Below are positions 49,650 through 60,840 of a DNA stretch of 64,000 bases, piece after piece (position 1 is the stretch's first letter; each line of letters begins with the position of its first letter). The position numbers were made by a program, and so were the translations under genes. Source of the stretch: Diadophis punctatus similis (lineage: Eukaryota > Chordata > Lepidosauria > Squamata > Dipsadidae); the NCBI GenBank assembly GCA_023053685.1, contig JALIGW010000003.1, positions 44,772,496 through 44,836,495 on the forward strand. The letters run 5' to 3'. A model generated the notes under the pieces. The model was not told the origin of the DNA. It worked only from the letters and a program-made list of their open reading frames with translations, and did not search any database.

Positions 49650-50574
49650 ATGAGTAAATGGCTACTCTTAATTGATATCCCTGAATGAATTATTGCACTA
49701 TTCCTTCTATTCCTAAATCTCCTTAAACTAGTTTTCTCCAACCTGATGCCTACCAATTGTATTGGTCATGCTGGATGAGAATTCTGAATCCAAACATCAG
49801 AAGGCATACTGGGGGAAGATGTTTGAGGGTTATTTTTCATTTTACACAGTTTAAATGGAGGATGTGCCTATTGAATTTACACTGGATTTTTCTCCCCACC
49901 CCCCATTTATAAGTCTCCCTCAAGGATCAGTTTGAAACTCTGGGAAAAGCAGAGGTACCATTGCACCGGTTTCCTTTGGTTTGAGCTGCAATTGATGGAA
50001 GGGTAGACCCTTGTCTGAGATTCTGCAGGCCAACTTTAGACCCACAAGCCAGTTCTTCCTCCCCGTTTTATGCATCCTTTGGGAGAAACAGGGACTGCAT
50101 AAAGGTGCTGCAAAGAACAGAAATCAGTCCTCACCTCAATTATCAGTGAGTTCATATTACCTGAGTAAATGTATTGTAGAAAAATGGACTATCAGTGTCC
50201 CTTTAAAAAAATCTGCATGATATGTAATTCAGACAATTATTTCCCAGGTTTTTCATTTCCTAAAGCTTAAATAAGGTTAATTGTCACAGCTACATACACT
50301 CAGACTGTGGGGACAATTTAGAAAAGGAAATCCTAGAGTCTCTTCTGTGGAAACAGCTGTAGAAACAGCACAGCAATATGGAACTAAAATCAACACTTTC
50401 ATTTTTAAAGATGCTTGAAAACCAGATGTGGGATTTCAAGAAAAAAAAGGTGAATGAGGCTTCCAACTAGTTCAAATTCTGAAATCCACACAAAGATCAC
50501 CAAATTATACAGTTGGAAGGGAACAAAAGGCTGAATTGAGCTGCTTTCCCTGCTCAGTGCAAGATCCATTAGAG
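49650..50574. other. Intergenic stretch without recognised feature
   Basis: No coding or repeat signal I can name. Confidence 0.4.
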
Positions 50575-50720
50575 CAGGGGTGGCCAAACTATGGTTCTTT
50601 GAGGATCTGTGGACTTCAGTTCCCAGAATTCCTGAGCTAGCCATGCATGCATGGCTGGCTCAGGAATTCTGGGAGTTGAAGTCCACAGGTCCTCAAAGAA
50701 CCATAGTTTGGCCACCCCTG
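50575..50720. mobile_element. 146-bp palindromic hAT-type MITE, TSD CATTAGAG
   Basis: CAGGGGTGGCCAAACTATGG... mirrored around GCCATGCATGCATGGC to ...CCATAGTTTGGCCACCCCTG. Perfect duplication CATTAGAG. Confidence 0.93.
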
Positions 50721-51448
50721 CATTAGAGCATTAGACCAATCTCAACATCTTTAAAATGGGTGTATCTCAGTTTCCAGAATCCCCCAGCCAGGTTGAGAAA
50801 CATTGCACTGGAGCATCTGATAAATGACCCACCTTGCGCTTCCTCTTTGACTTTAGAAAACATTCTTTTGCAGGTGTTTATATGCTGCTTAACCATTTTC
50901 ATGTTCCGCAACCAGCCTTACCCCGTTTTTGCCCATAGATCTCTCCTCAGACCATTAGAGTGATGCCTGCCCATATTGCAAAATTCCTTAAAAATGGCAT
51001 TAAATGACATGAGGCTCTTGGATCCAATGACCTCGGAGGAGCTACCCATAGCACCTTCCCAAAACTGAATCCAGGAATCCTTTCAGCAAACCATGACAGG
51101 TGAAGAACTCAGGTTGTTCAAATTTGCAATTAAAGAGGCTGCTTGAATTCTGGCCATGTACAGTGACCTCCCATCACCCGCTTTTATTTCTGAAATTGTT
51201 GGTTTCAGCTACTTCATCCCGTGCCAGGGGTCACGGCACGTGAACGAGCTGAGCCCTCCTCTAAGGCAGCTTGCTACATGGACAGCGTTGCATCTCTTCT
51301 AATCATGAATCTTGATCTATGAATACTGACAGCTGACTGATTGGAGAACATTTCTGGCTGGCTGTGTGGGTGCTCCATACTATAATGAGTATTAGGGAGG
51401 TATTAAGAGGTAATGCCAGAAGAACAGAACAGTGTCTCATACTAATAC
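50721..51448. other. Intergenic stretch; decayed MITE at 50735-50815
   Basis: CAACATCTTTAAAATGGGTGTATCTCAGTTTCCAGAATCCCCCAGCCAGGTTGAGAAACATTG is an old half-palindrome of the 5573 family. The rest is unassigned. Confidence 0.4.
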
Positions 51449-51768
51449 TGTCACGCAGTGATTTTTTATTGCCTGTTATATGTATATGCAGGGAGCTGCA
51501 TTCCTATTCATTATAATGGTTTATTCCTGAGCACGTGATTGATATGTTCTTGTACGCATGTGTGCATTCCATTCTTTCCTTCTGTTCCTGGCTTCCATCG
51601 AAGGAAGACCGATTTTTATATCAGAAATGTAAACTTATGAGGATTTATTGTTTTTGTACCGAAATAAATATTTTTACTTAGACTTTAAACTGCGGTTTCT
51701 TTTCTAATGTCTGATGTCCGGGAAAAGATCAAACTTCTCCTTTGTGAGATTAATTATCACCTCTGTCA
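51449..51768 (+). mobile_element. Solo LTR, TSD AATAC
   Basis: Starts TGTCACGCAGTG and ends CTCTGTCA. Perfect 5-bp duplication AATAC at 51444-51448 and 51769-51773. AATAAA lies in TACCGAAATAAATATT. Related to 10119-10461. Confidence 0.82.
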
Positions 51769-51773
51769 AATAC

Positions 51774-52204
51774 CTTCTTTTCAGCAACATAAATTCTAAG
51801 CAGAACCAACACATTTCCCATTTTATCATATAGTATTACAATCCCTTTATTCCAACTGTACCTAATGATAGATGATCATTGCATCTGACAGATGCTGGTG
51901 CAGCAGAGTGACAGCTGCCCTTTGATTAAGGATCTGCTTTCAGGCTATCCATAGAACTGTTGGAGTCAGCCCAACAGATGGAAACTATACCCATGCTTCA
52001 CTGTAAAAGAAAACATGCCCAAGAATGGCTCCCTTTGAAAAAAAATATATGATTTTCTTCTTAAATCTACTGCAGCATTTGGTTTGAATATCCTTCTGTG
52101 AGAATGGGGGGAGGGGGCACAACTAATGTAAAATTCCAATAAAATAGGCATTTATACAAAAATGTTCAGAATCAACAAGAGCCAAGAGTAGCATCTGACT
52201 AGGC
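51774..52204. other. Intergenic stretch without recognised feature
   Basis: Nothing supported. Confidence 0.4.
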
Positions 52205-52288
52205 CAGAGGTTTTCAACCTTGGCAACTTTAAGACTTGTGGACTTCAACTCCCAGAAGTCTTAAAGTTGCCAAGTTTGAGGACCCCTG
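52205..52288. mobile_element. Short palindromic hAT-type MITE, TSD GACTAGGC
   Basis: CAGAGGTTTTCAACCTTGGC to GCCAAGTTTGAGGACCCCTG; perfect duplication GACTAGGC. Confidence 0.92.
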
Positions 52289-52725
52289 GACTAGGCAGTG
52301 CAAGCAGTGCAAGCAGCAAGATTTCAGAGGTTCTTTGGCAAGGGAAACACGTCACACAATTTCTATACTCCCAATTGTCTTGTACAAATAAAAATAATCA
52401 CCTACTTGAGCAGAGATGTCAGTAGGGTATAGCCAAGAAAGTCAAGATGACAGCTGTGAGGGTGAGATTGAAGCACCATTTTTGTGTTTGTATCACCTGT
52501 GTGTGTCACACATAAAATCAGATAGTACTTCAATTGTGTTGTCACCGCCACCATCTTGACTTTCTTGACCATCGACTGCAGAAACCCTGGCCCTGAGATT
52601 GGGAAGGCAAGCTGTCAGCCTTGCATTTCCATGAAATGGTCATTCTCCAGGCCTGATGCCATGGATTTCTTATGTATCCATTTTTCTACTTCTTTTTATG
52701 CACTTGAAACTCAGCCAATTGACAG

Positions 52726-53205
52726 AACCATAGAGTTTAAAAGGACCTCAGAGGTCATCAGGCCCAGTCTTCTGCACATCACAGGTTTCGCTACATTATC
52801 CCCAATGGATGACTATCCATCTGTACCTCTGTTGGAAAACCTCTAGTGAAGGCGGAAAAACATTCTACGTGGTAATCAATTCCACTGATTGATAGCTCTT
52901 AGTGACTAGAAGTATTTTCTAAACTGCATCTCCATCCTTGAAGTTGCATTCCAATAAGTCTAACCTTATTCTTGAGAAAGGAGAGAATTAGTCCAAAACC
53001 TCTACAAAGTGTCAGCCCTTTAGATATTTGAAAAGAGCTATCACGTCCCTTTCAACCTTCTACAAATCTAAACGTATCTACTAGTCTTTTAAACATTCCT
53101 CATAGGACTTAATTTTATAGTCCTTTCACCATCTTAGTAGCCCTTCTCTGGACTTGGTCCTGTTCATTGGTCTTTTTTTAAACTGGGTTGTGCAGACCTA
53201 AATCT
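52726..53205 (-). repeat. CR1 LINE 3' fragment, minus strand
   Basis: ACAGAACCATAGAGTTTAAAAGGACCTCAGAGGTCATCAGGCCCAG is the reverse complement of a CR1 3' end. The region GTAGCCCTTCTCTGGACTTGGTCC near the right is typical of CR1 further 5'. Confidence 0.75.
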
Positions 53206-53206
53206 G

Positions 53207-53445
53207 GAGCTGAGGTGGCGCAGAGGTTAGAGTGCAGCACTGCAGGCTACTTCAGCTGACTGCTAGCTGCAGTTCAGCTGTTCAAATCTCACCGGCTCAA
53301 GGTTGACTCAGCCTTCCATCCTTCCGAGGTCGGTAAAATGAGGACCCAGATTGTTGGGGGCAATATGCTGACTCTGTAAACCGCTTAGAGAGGGCTGTAA
53401 AGCACTATGAAGCAGTATATAAGTCTAAGTGCTATTGCTAAGTGC
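53207..53445 (+). repeat. tRNA-derived SINE, full length
   Basis: GAGCTGAGGTGGCGCAGAGGTTAGAGTGCAGCACTGCAGGC, GTTCAAATCTC (B box), GGCTCAAGGTTGACTCAGCC and AAGTCTAAGTGCTATTGCTA, close to the copy at 31299. Confidence 0.88.
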
Positions 53446-53929
53446 TAATCCAAGCAAGGCCTGATGAAGGCAGAGTAGAGCAGGATAATCCAGATTCTGT
53501 GCTTTTCAAGATGTTGTTGGTCTTCTCTGCAACTGTACTACACTATTGAGATGTGTTGAGCTTGTGATTCCCTTGCACCAGATCGTCTCCGTTCTGTACA
53601 TGTGTCTTTTGTTTTACCTATTATCCTCTATAATTACAAGCACATCCCTTGAAAGCTATTTTGTATATTTGTGACAGGACTAGACGGATGTCAAAAATGA
53701 AGGTGGCAGAAATACAATCATTACAGAAGAAACAAGTTTCTCCAGAGTGAGGACAGAAAGCTGGTGTGTGTCACAGACCTTGTTTATGAATGGGGGAGTG
53801 TGGGGAGGTTCATCTTTAATTTTATTTGTCTTCTTCCATGGAACTCAAGGGGACATACCTATATGTCATTCATTCAGGCCCTGACCTACTTAGTTTTATG
53901 ATATACGTCTTCTATGGGGAAAACACATA

Positions 53930-54570
53930 CCGTATTTTTTGGAGTATAAGACGCATCTTTTTCCTCCCTAAAAGTGGCTGAAAATTTGGGTGCGTCTTAT
54001 ACTCTGAATGTAGCTTTTTCGGAGCTTTTTTCCCAGCCCTAACTAGGTGCTAACGATCTTCCCAGCTCTTACCTTGCAGGCTTTTTCATTGTTACTCTCT
54101 CCGAAGAATGTTTTTCCAGTCCTAAGTCTTTGCAGGGTTTTTTTCATTGCTCTACTTGCTCCGAAAAAGTTTTTTTTTCCTAGCCCTAACCAGGTGCTAA
54201 TGATCTTCCCTGCTCTTACTGGCTTGCAGGCTCTTTCATTGTTACTCTCTCTGAAGAATGTTTTTTCAGCCCTAAGTCTTTCAGGGTTTTTTCTCATTGC
54301 TCTACTTGCTCCGAATAAGTTTTTTTCTAGCCCTAACCAGGTGCTAATGATCTTCCCAGCTCTTACTGGCTTGCAGGCTCTTTCATTGTTACTCTCTCCG
54401 AATAAGATTTTTTTAAGCCCTAACCAGGGGATAAAATAATGTGCTGAAGCTGACCAGACTAAGGACGTTAGCCAGATGAATACCTGGTAGGAAGATTTTT
54501 TCCTATTTTCCTCCCCAAAAACTAAGGTGCGTCTTATACTCCGGTGCGTCTTATACTCCGAAAAATACGG
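53930..54570. mobile_element. CCGTATTTTT transposon with internal 147-bp tandem repeats
   Basis: CCGTATTTTTTGGAGTATAAGACGC at the left, GTCTTATACTCCGAAAAATACGG at the right. The right end has a duplicated CGGTGCGTCTTATACTC unit. The interior holds tandem units starting at the AACYAGGTGCTAA word at 54041, 54188 and 54335 (147-bp period) plus a partial unit at 54422. Confidence 0.78.
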
Positions 54571-54864
54571 GTAAACTGTTTTTCTGTTTACAATCTTCAT
54601 ATTAATATTCTGTAAATTAGGTCAGCAAATAATACTAATTCATTCATTCTCTATTGTCTCAGGGCAAGTAAGGGCAATTTGGAAACTTGTGAATTAAACT
54701 GCCCCATTATATTTTATGCAGAGAAATTCCCTAATACTAATCACAAGTATACCTAGACATAATTGTGAGGCTGCAACAAAGGGCATCTAATTCATCAATG
54801 TCTTCAGCAGTAGTCATCTTGATATTTGTACGTCTCACAAACAGACTACAAATAATGTAGATTA

Positions 54865-55900
54865 TTAGCAAGTAATCGGCAGTTTAGGAGATGGCATATA
54901 GCTCTTGATTATAAAAGGTTCCGTTCTAAAGCCATGTCCACAAATACAAATTGTATAGTCTAACGTAATGACCTGATTCACAAAAGGCAGGAGGGGAAAA
55001 ATGACTGGATCCCCACAATACACTGAACCACCAACTACCCAATCCCATTTTAGCCTAGTTTGGCATGCTGAGTACAATGTGGCTGAGTCGCAAATCATGT
55101 TCAGAAAAGATCTCACATTCAATCAACAAGTAAGGACAGGACGGCTGGTTGGATTTAATGCTCAGTTCATCGACTGACAGAAATTCATTAGACAACTTTC
55201 TAAAGAGCCATTTGAACCTTTTCTAATTTCAATGAACACAACTGATGGTCCAAGATGCTGGCAGAGGGATATGCATCTTTCCTCTCATCCATAAAAAAAG
55301 TTCCAAGGTCACAAATCCTTTGACTGTCCTATCCAAATATATGGTTTTGGTAGAAAGTTCAACCACTACAGTTTTACCACCAGACATTTGTTGAAACACT
55401 GTAGTTCTAATTTCCTAATATCTCACCATGGTAAATCATGGTTCATTTTTCTTTTTGCTTCTTGTTAAAGAAGAGTCATCATGCTTCAGAGCTCGCTCTC
55501 TAGAAGCTAATCCTTTGGGGAGCTTTCTAGCGCATGAAGAACACTGATCACAAAACATTGGGATGCCATTTGATATATAGCAGGCAGAATCGCGTCCCCT
55601 ATAATTTGGAATAGCACTAGTTAGGTGGGGACATAGAGTGCAATACCTGTAACATAAGAACTGAAGTGTTAAAAGATCATTTTCATTTGTCATCATGAAA
55701 CAGTGAAGTGTGTGTTGCAGACAGTATAAGCACCTGAAAATTGCTTCCCAGAATAATGGCTACTAGACTCACCAATTAATATTACCTCTAGCTGTATCAG
55801 GCTACTGTTCCTATAATTTCTCCTCACCTTCTCTTCGTGTTCAGGCTCAATGTGCGTGGTTCGTTCTGTTTTTCTCAACAGAAAACTTTCTTGCATCTGA
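54865..55900 (-). pseudogene. Coding-like remnant, minus strand, broken into several frames
   Basis: Read on the minus strand, four adjoining segments look protein-like but lie in different frames. (1) 55896-55790: MQESFLLRKTERTTHIEPEH, a charged segment. (2) 55665-55440: a Cys-rich segment, YCTLC ... FCDQCSSCARKLPKG, ending in a basic tail and a stop, and preceded by an acceptor-like TTCTTATGTTACAG. (3) 55402-55301: VFQQMSGGKTVVVELS, which loosely resembles the first strands of a ubiquitin-like fold. (4) 55110-54865: a segment with YCGDPVIFPLLPF and GHGFRTEPFI. I do not recognise the protein. It could be a dead gene, a retrocopy, an old transposon ORF or chance. Splice phases between segments 1 and 2 do not fit. 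Confidence 0.25.
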
Positions 55901-57380
55901 CTATCACCACCACTATAGATTCATAGCAGCTGTTCCTTCCATGAAGAGCAAAGTCTGAGACCCTCTGTGCAACCCCACCTTCAGCTCCCCAAAATAGTGC
56001 TGCTTGACTACAATTCTTAATGTAACTGAAGAAGAAAATCACATACAAAGATCAATACCTTTATTTAATTTTCTTAATTTTGAACCCAAGTCTAAACTTT
56101 GACATTCATTCAAGGTTCATTGAACCTTCTTGTGACAGTTCTGGTCCAACCTACTTGTCACTCAAGAGGGCAAGTGCCACCTCAGCTGGCAGAAGGTCAT
56201 CTACCCCTAGCTTATCTTACTCTCAAACAGTGGCACTCAGACCTCTAAAGGCCAGTCTTCTGCATTTCTCCAGATGCTTTTTAATCCCCATGCCATTTCC
56301 CAGTAATGAAACACACCACAGGCACCTATTTAAGCCATAAAAAGACAAGCCTCTGACTTGTCCTGTTCAGAGGAAGAAAATGATCTTTTATTGTTCTGGT
56401 GTCTCCAGATGAACCCTGTGTGGCTACTTGGAGACTTCCCAGCCCTTTCTCCAGCTTCCCTTGGCAAACTTAATTGAAGAGTCTGTTCTGCTAAAGAGCA
56501 AGGCTTCCTGGACCTTCAAGGTCATTCTAATTGCTCCCTTGTGTCTTAAACAGCCTCTGTTTCAACCCATTTTTGCAAGAATGATAGAATTTCTCAGTTC
56601 AGTGGTTCAGATAATCCCTCTGGTCTCAGAAACAAACAGCAGTAATAAGAGACTCTAATGCCCTAGGAACTTATTTCAGATTTCTCAAACTTTCAGCAGG
56701 TTTCTCATTTCAGGGAGCCAAAATGAGAAGCAACTAACCTTGAAGGACATTCTTGCGGCACCATCCCTTGTTGCCTGGGAGGTGAGTGGCGATTTCCAGC
56801 ATGCCTCCTGGTTAGTGGCTGAAGCAGGCATATAGTGGCATCCATCACATCTCTCCTTTGGGCAGCAGCCAGTTCCCCCCCCCAACCCCAGCTGAAGTGC
56901 AAAACAAAGGGAAATGGATCAGAATCAGGTGAGCAGGGATGACAGGGAAGCAAGCCAGGGAAAGAGAGGTCAGCCAAAGTTTTTCCCTTTGGCCCTGCGA
57001 TGTTGGCTTTAAGCCAGTTTGCCCAGCTGCCGTAAATCAACCACCCCAGCAAAATGAAGCTAATATTAGAAAAGCTCATTTTCATTTTAATGTAAGCTTA
57101 CCTCATTCCACGCCTCCGGATGAGCATAAGAACTGAAACCATCATTTTTACTAGGTTATTTCACAGTGATGGTGCCAATTCTTTTTGTTATTTGTAGTAG
57201 TCTTCTTGAACTTAGCTGAAATTGAATTGTTGTTACCAATAATGTAGTTGTTGAGATATGTCAATTGTACCACAACTGTTTTAGTTGATGGAATTAAGAT
57301 TCATTTCATAAACTGCCAAGCTTTGTTGATATCTGCCAATCGGTAAATCAAAAGTAGGACTACTGTATATGGACTGTAAA
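55901..57380. other. Intergenic stretch without recognised gene
   Basis: No supported exon or repeat; open frames here lack domain character. Confidence 0.4.
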
Positions 57381-57457
57381 AACCACACAACTACTAGATG
57401 GCAGAGAAGAGGTGTGTTATATACCCTTTACTGCCATCTAGTGGTCATCTGGAATTC
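57372..57457. repeat. Short inverted-repeat element with two convergent CTCF-like motifs
   Basis: CTACTAGATGGCAG at 57391-57404 (plus) faces CCACTAGATGGCAG on the minus strand at 57431-57444. The second fits the CTCF core CCASYAGRKGGC exactly; the first has one change. The arms resemble 40628-40640 and 41354-41363. Confidence 0.6.
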
Positions 57458-58387
57458 TGAGTCTAGGATTGCTCTATAACTGAGCTGCAAAATTCATTGT
57501 TGTTTAATATATTATGGGTCATTACAGGTTTGATCCTAATTCAAGTAATATATGTAACAATGTTAAAGGTCTCCCAGACTGATGTTTTTTCATTGTGGCT
57601 TGAGTATATCTTCTGAAAAAGAAACTTCTATTTCTCAGAACAATTGTAAAATCATATCAAATGTGGACCATTCATTTCACATATATTCAGAAAGATGCAC
57701 AATGAACAAACAATAAACAATCAGGCTGAAGTGAGAGCTCTAGACTGTGACTGTTATGAAATATTTCTTTTCTCGTCATGTAAGAATTATCCCAGATCTG
57801 GGATACCAAATTGGAGAAAAGTTGCTATTCCTGACCCAGGGTAGATTTTACCTCATGAGAAATAGGTTTTTTCCCCCTTATCAGAATCACAGTTGCTATA
57901 GTGCTAGATTTGGATGTGTAAACCATTGGTTTATTACATTTATGGCCATTAAGCCTCCACAAACTTCAGAAGAGACATTAAAGCAGCTGAACCTTGTTCA
58001 AACTCCTGCGCAGAAGCCTGGAAAAAGCTGTTGCTGCCACTGCTGCTTTAAGAAATCCATTCATTAAGCCTGAAAAAGGTCTAGCTGCTCTAATGAGTAG
58101 CAGAGATCTTGTCCTTGCATATGGTTCAAAGCATGTCTTCTGAATCATTTTCAAATCAGTCTTATTAGCCACCATTTTCTAGGACACTGGCATAAAGAAA
58201 ACAGAGTTCTTGGTTTTTGTTTGGTTTGTTTTGCACATCAGTGAGTTTTGCTCACCAGTTGATTATATCCACTTATTTCAGCTGTCTCACACTTTTTTTT
58301 ATTGATAGATGATTGACAGTTACTACTGCAATTTTATGCACCCTGTTAAGGAGTTAAGGTGCTGTTAAGCACATACACAGCGAAATG
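57458..58387. other. Intergenic stretch without recognised gene
   Basis: A 106-codon open frame at 57747-58067 ends in a Cys cluster (CCCHCC), but has no splice or domain support. Confidence 0.4.
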
Positions 58388-58867
58388 TGTTGTAGTAATG
58401 GTGTTGCATTTTGATATGAATGCTATTCGGTCAATAAACAGAATATCTTTAATATGTACAAAATAGTTTTTACTTGAATAGTAGCAAAGTTAAATAGGAA
58501 GTCCAAGTCATACACAGGTATTCAGTCAATGCGAAGTTTCTTCTTCTTGCCTATCTTTGTTTTAACTCACAAAGATTACAGCTATCACTTAATTCTATAC
58601 TATCACAGATAGTTACTCTTCTTCTTCACAGCAATTTCACAAAGTCATAAAGTAATCTACTCATCAGTAAAGCAACAGAGAGTCTTCAATCTGGAACACA
58701 CCATCAAACACCACTCACCACACTAAACCACCAACCACACTGAGCATGCTCTCTTGCTTGCTTATATAGTAATCATCCACAATGCATTTAAAGCAATATA
58801 CACATAACAATGATTTGTGGCTTAATCATATATTAACACACCCAATCGTTTGAACAGGGTTCTAACA
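58388..58867 (-). mobile_element. Possible LTR, minus strand
   Basis: The minus strand would start TGTTAGAACCC and end TACTACAACA. It has a TATATAAG box (ACTATATAAGCAAGC) and ATTAAA downstream (ACATATTAAAGATATTC), a promoter then polyA order typical of an LTR. No target duplication was found. Confidence 0.4.
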
Positions 58868-59234
58868 TACCCACACCATAATCACCAGGATTTTGCATCA
58901 ATTGATTATCTCTGCAGCACGCCAAAAAATTTTGGACATCAGATTTTAACACTTGCGTTGGGCAAAAAGAAAAAAAAAAAAGCAGAAGCCCAGATGTTTT
59001 CTTACCTTTTATACTTATGACAATCTTGTGAAGTAAGTAAGATGGAGCAACTGAGAACATGTTCTCTGTGAATGACATGCAGATAAAACTGGGACCTGAG
59101 CCTAAATTCTACTTCGTAGGTTCTAAATAAAGGATTAAATATTGTGGAAAGAGGTTCATCCTTCCTGGATGTTGCTTATTGTTCCATCTTCAGCTTTGTT
59201 TACACCACAATCTCTATTCAGCTAGACACTACGG
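58868..59234. other. Intergenic stretch without recognised feature
   Basis: Nothing supported. Confidence 0.4.
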
Positions 59235-59588
59235 CAGGGGTGGGTTTCTCCCGGTTTGGATCAGATCACCCGAACCGTTAGCGATCCGCTGGTGATGTCA
59301 CATTACTGGATCGGCTGGTGCCTGTCTGTGCGCGCCGCCATCTTTTTTTTTTTTTGTTCAGCAGCTCGAAAAAGGGCCCTCCCGCCCGCCCCCGGGTTAA
59401 TACTAACCTTTATTTCTTCGCCCGAAGCACAGCTGATCAGCTCCTCAGCTGTGTTTTGGGCTGATTCCAGCTCCTGAACATGCACGGAAACCTAATTGCA
59501 CGAGGGGACATGCGCAAGTGGAGCGAGCGTGCACACGCAAAACATCGCAATGCGAACCGGTGGGAAAGGTAAGTGAAACCCACCCATG
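59235..59588. mobile_element. hAT-type element of the AACCGG family, reverse orientation, TSD CACTACGG
   Basis: CAGGGGTGGGTTTCTCCCGG to GGTAAGTGAAACCCACCCATG; perfect duplication CACTACGG. Reverse complement of the type at 23148 and 30569. Confidence 0.92.
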
Positions 59589-59655
59589 CACTACGGTACA
59601 GCTTTAGTTGAGAACTGATGGCTCATGTGATGAGCAGACTTCTCCAGTAACTGCA

Positions 59656-59925
59656 TTTATTTTATTTTATTTTATTTTATTTTATTTTATTTTATTTTAT
59701 TTTATTTTATTTTATTTTATTTTATTTTATTTTATTATTTTATTTTATTTTATTTTATTTTATTTTATTTTATTTTATTTTATTTTATTTTATTTTATTT
59801 TTTTATTTTATTTTATTTTATTTTATTTTATTTTATTTTATTTTATTTTATTTTATTTTATTTTATTTTATTATTTTATTTTATTTTTATTTGTTTGTTT
59901 GTTTGTTTGTTTGTTTGTTTTCAAA
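59656..59925. repeat. (TTTTA)n microsatellite with terminal (GTTT)n
   Basis: About 230 bp of TTTTA units with a few slippage variants, then seven GTTT units (from 59890). It continues into the minus-strand LINE B 3' end, so it is an expanded LINE tail. Confidence 0.95.
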
Positions 59926-60840
59926 CATGTATAGAATAGTAGTAGTTTGTATAAACATAAGTAAAAAGTAACGATAAAAGAGGAGTGTAGGACAGTAGGA
60001 CAGGGACTGTAGGCACAGTGGTGCGCTTATGCACGCCCCTTACAGACCTCTTAGGAATGGGGTGAGGTTGACGGTAGACAGTCCAAGGTTAAAGTTTTTG
60101 GGTTTTGGGGAAGAAACCACAGAGTCAGGTAGTACATTCCAGGCATTGATCACTCTGTTGCTGAAGTCGTATTTTCTGCAATCGAGTTTGGAGCGCTTTA
60201 CATTTAGTTTGAATCTATTACGTGCTCATGTATTGCTGCGGTTGAAGCTGAAGTAGTCATTAACAGGAAGGACATTTTGGTATATGATTTTATGAACTAC
60301 TTTTAGATCAGATCGGAGGCGACGTAGTTGTAAATTGTCTAATCCCAGTATTTCAAGTCTGGTGGAATAAGATAGTTTGTTGCGAGCGGAGGAGTGAAGG
60401 ACTCTTCTTGTGAAATATTTCTGGACTCTCTCAATTGTATTTATGTCTGATATGCAGGGCGGGTTCTAGACAGGTGAGCTGTATTCCAGAATTGGTCTAA
60501 CAAATGTTTTGTATGCTCTGGTTAGCAATGTAATGTTGCCAGAGAAGAAGCTACGCAAGATTAGATTAACAACTCTTAGTGCCTTTTTGGCAATGTTGTT
60601 AGAGTGGGCTCTAGCACTTAGGTCATTGGATATGAGTACTCCAAGGTCTTTGACAGAGTGAGGGTCATCTACAAGTTCGTTTCCTCCAAGTTTGTATTGT
60701 ATTTCATGGATAGGACTGTAAATAATGGAGAAACCCCATTCTTCTCTGAATATTTTCTTTGTTAAAGAATCTTTGTAGGGAGATGTTCTTCTATTCAAGA
60801 AGGGATGCAAGGAAACCATATTGCACATGAGTACATACTG
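59926..60840 (-). mobile_element. LINE family B 3' portion, minus strand
   Basis: The minus strand at 60466-60790 encodes a reverse-transcriptase C-terminal stretch (YKLGGNELVDDPHSVKDLGV, LISNDLSARAHSNNIAKKAL, YKTFVRPILEYSSPV). 60029-60256 is the antisense of the same RVVN-WN-LP tail seen at 38810. Frames are broken, so inactive. It shares its 3' end with 31725, 36185 and 39100. Confidence 0.82.

Noticed and set aside
54865..55900. An intact two- or three-exon gene on the minus strand
   Set aside because: The best donor and acceptor pairs do not keep phase, and each segment ends in a stop; kept only as a possible remnant.
57747..58067. A 106-codon open frame ending in a Cys cluster (CCCHCC) followed by basic residues
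   Set aside because: It resembles a palmitoylated tail, but has no splice sites, no domain and an ordinary length for AT-rich DNA; insufficient support.
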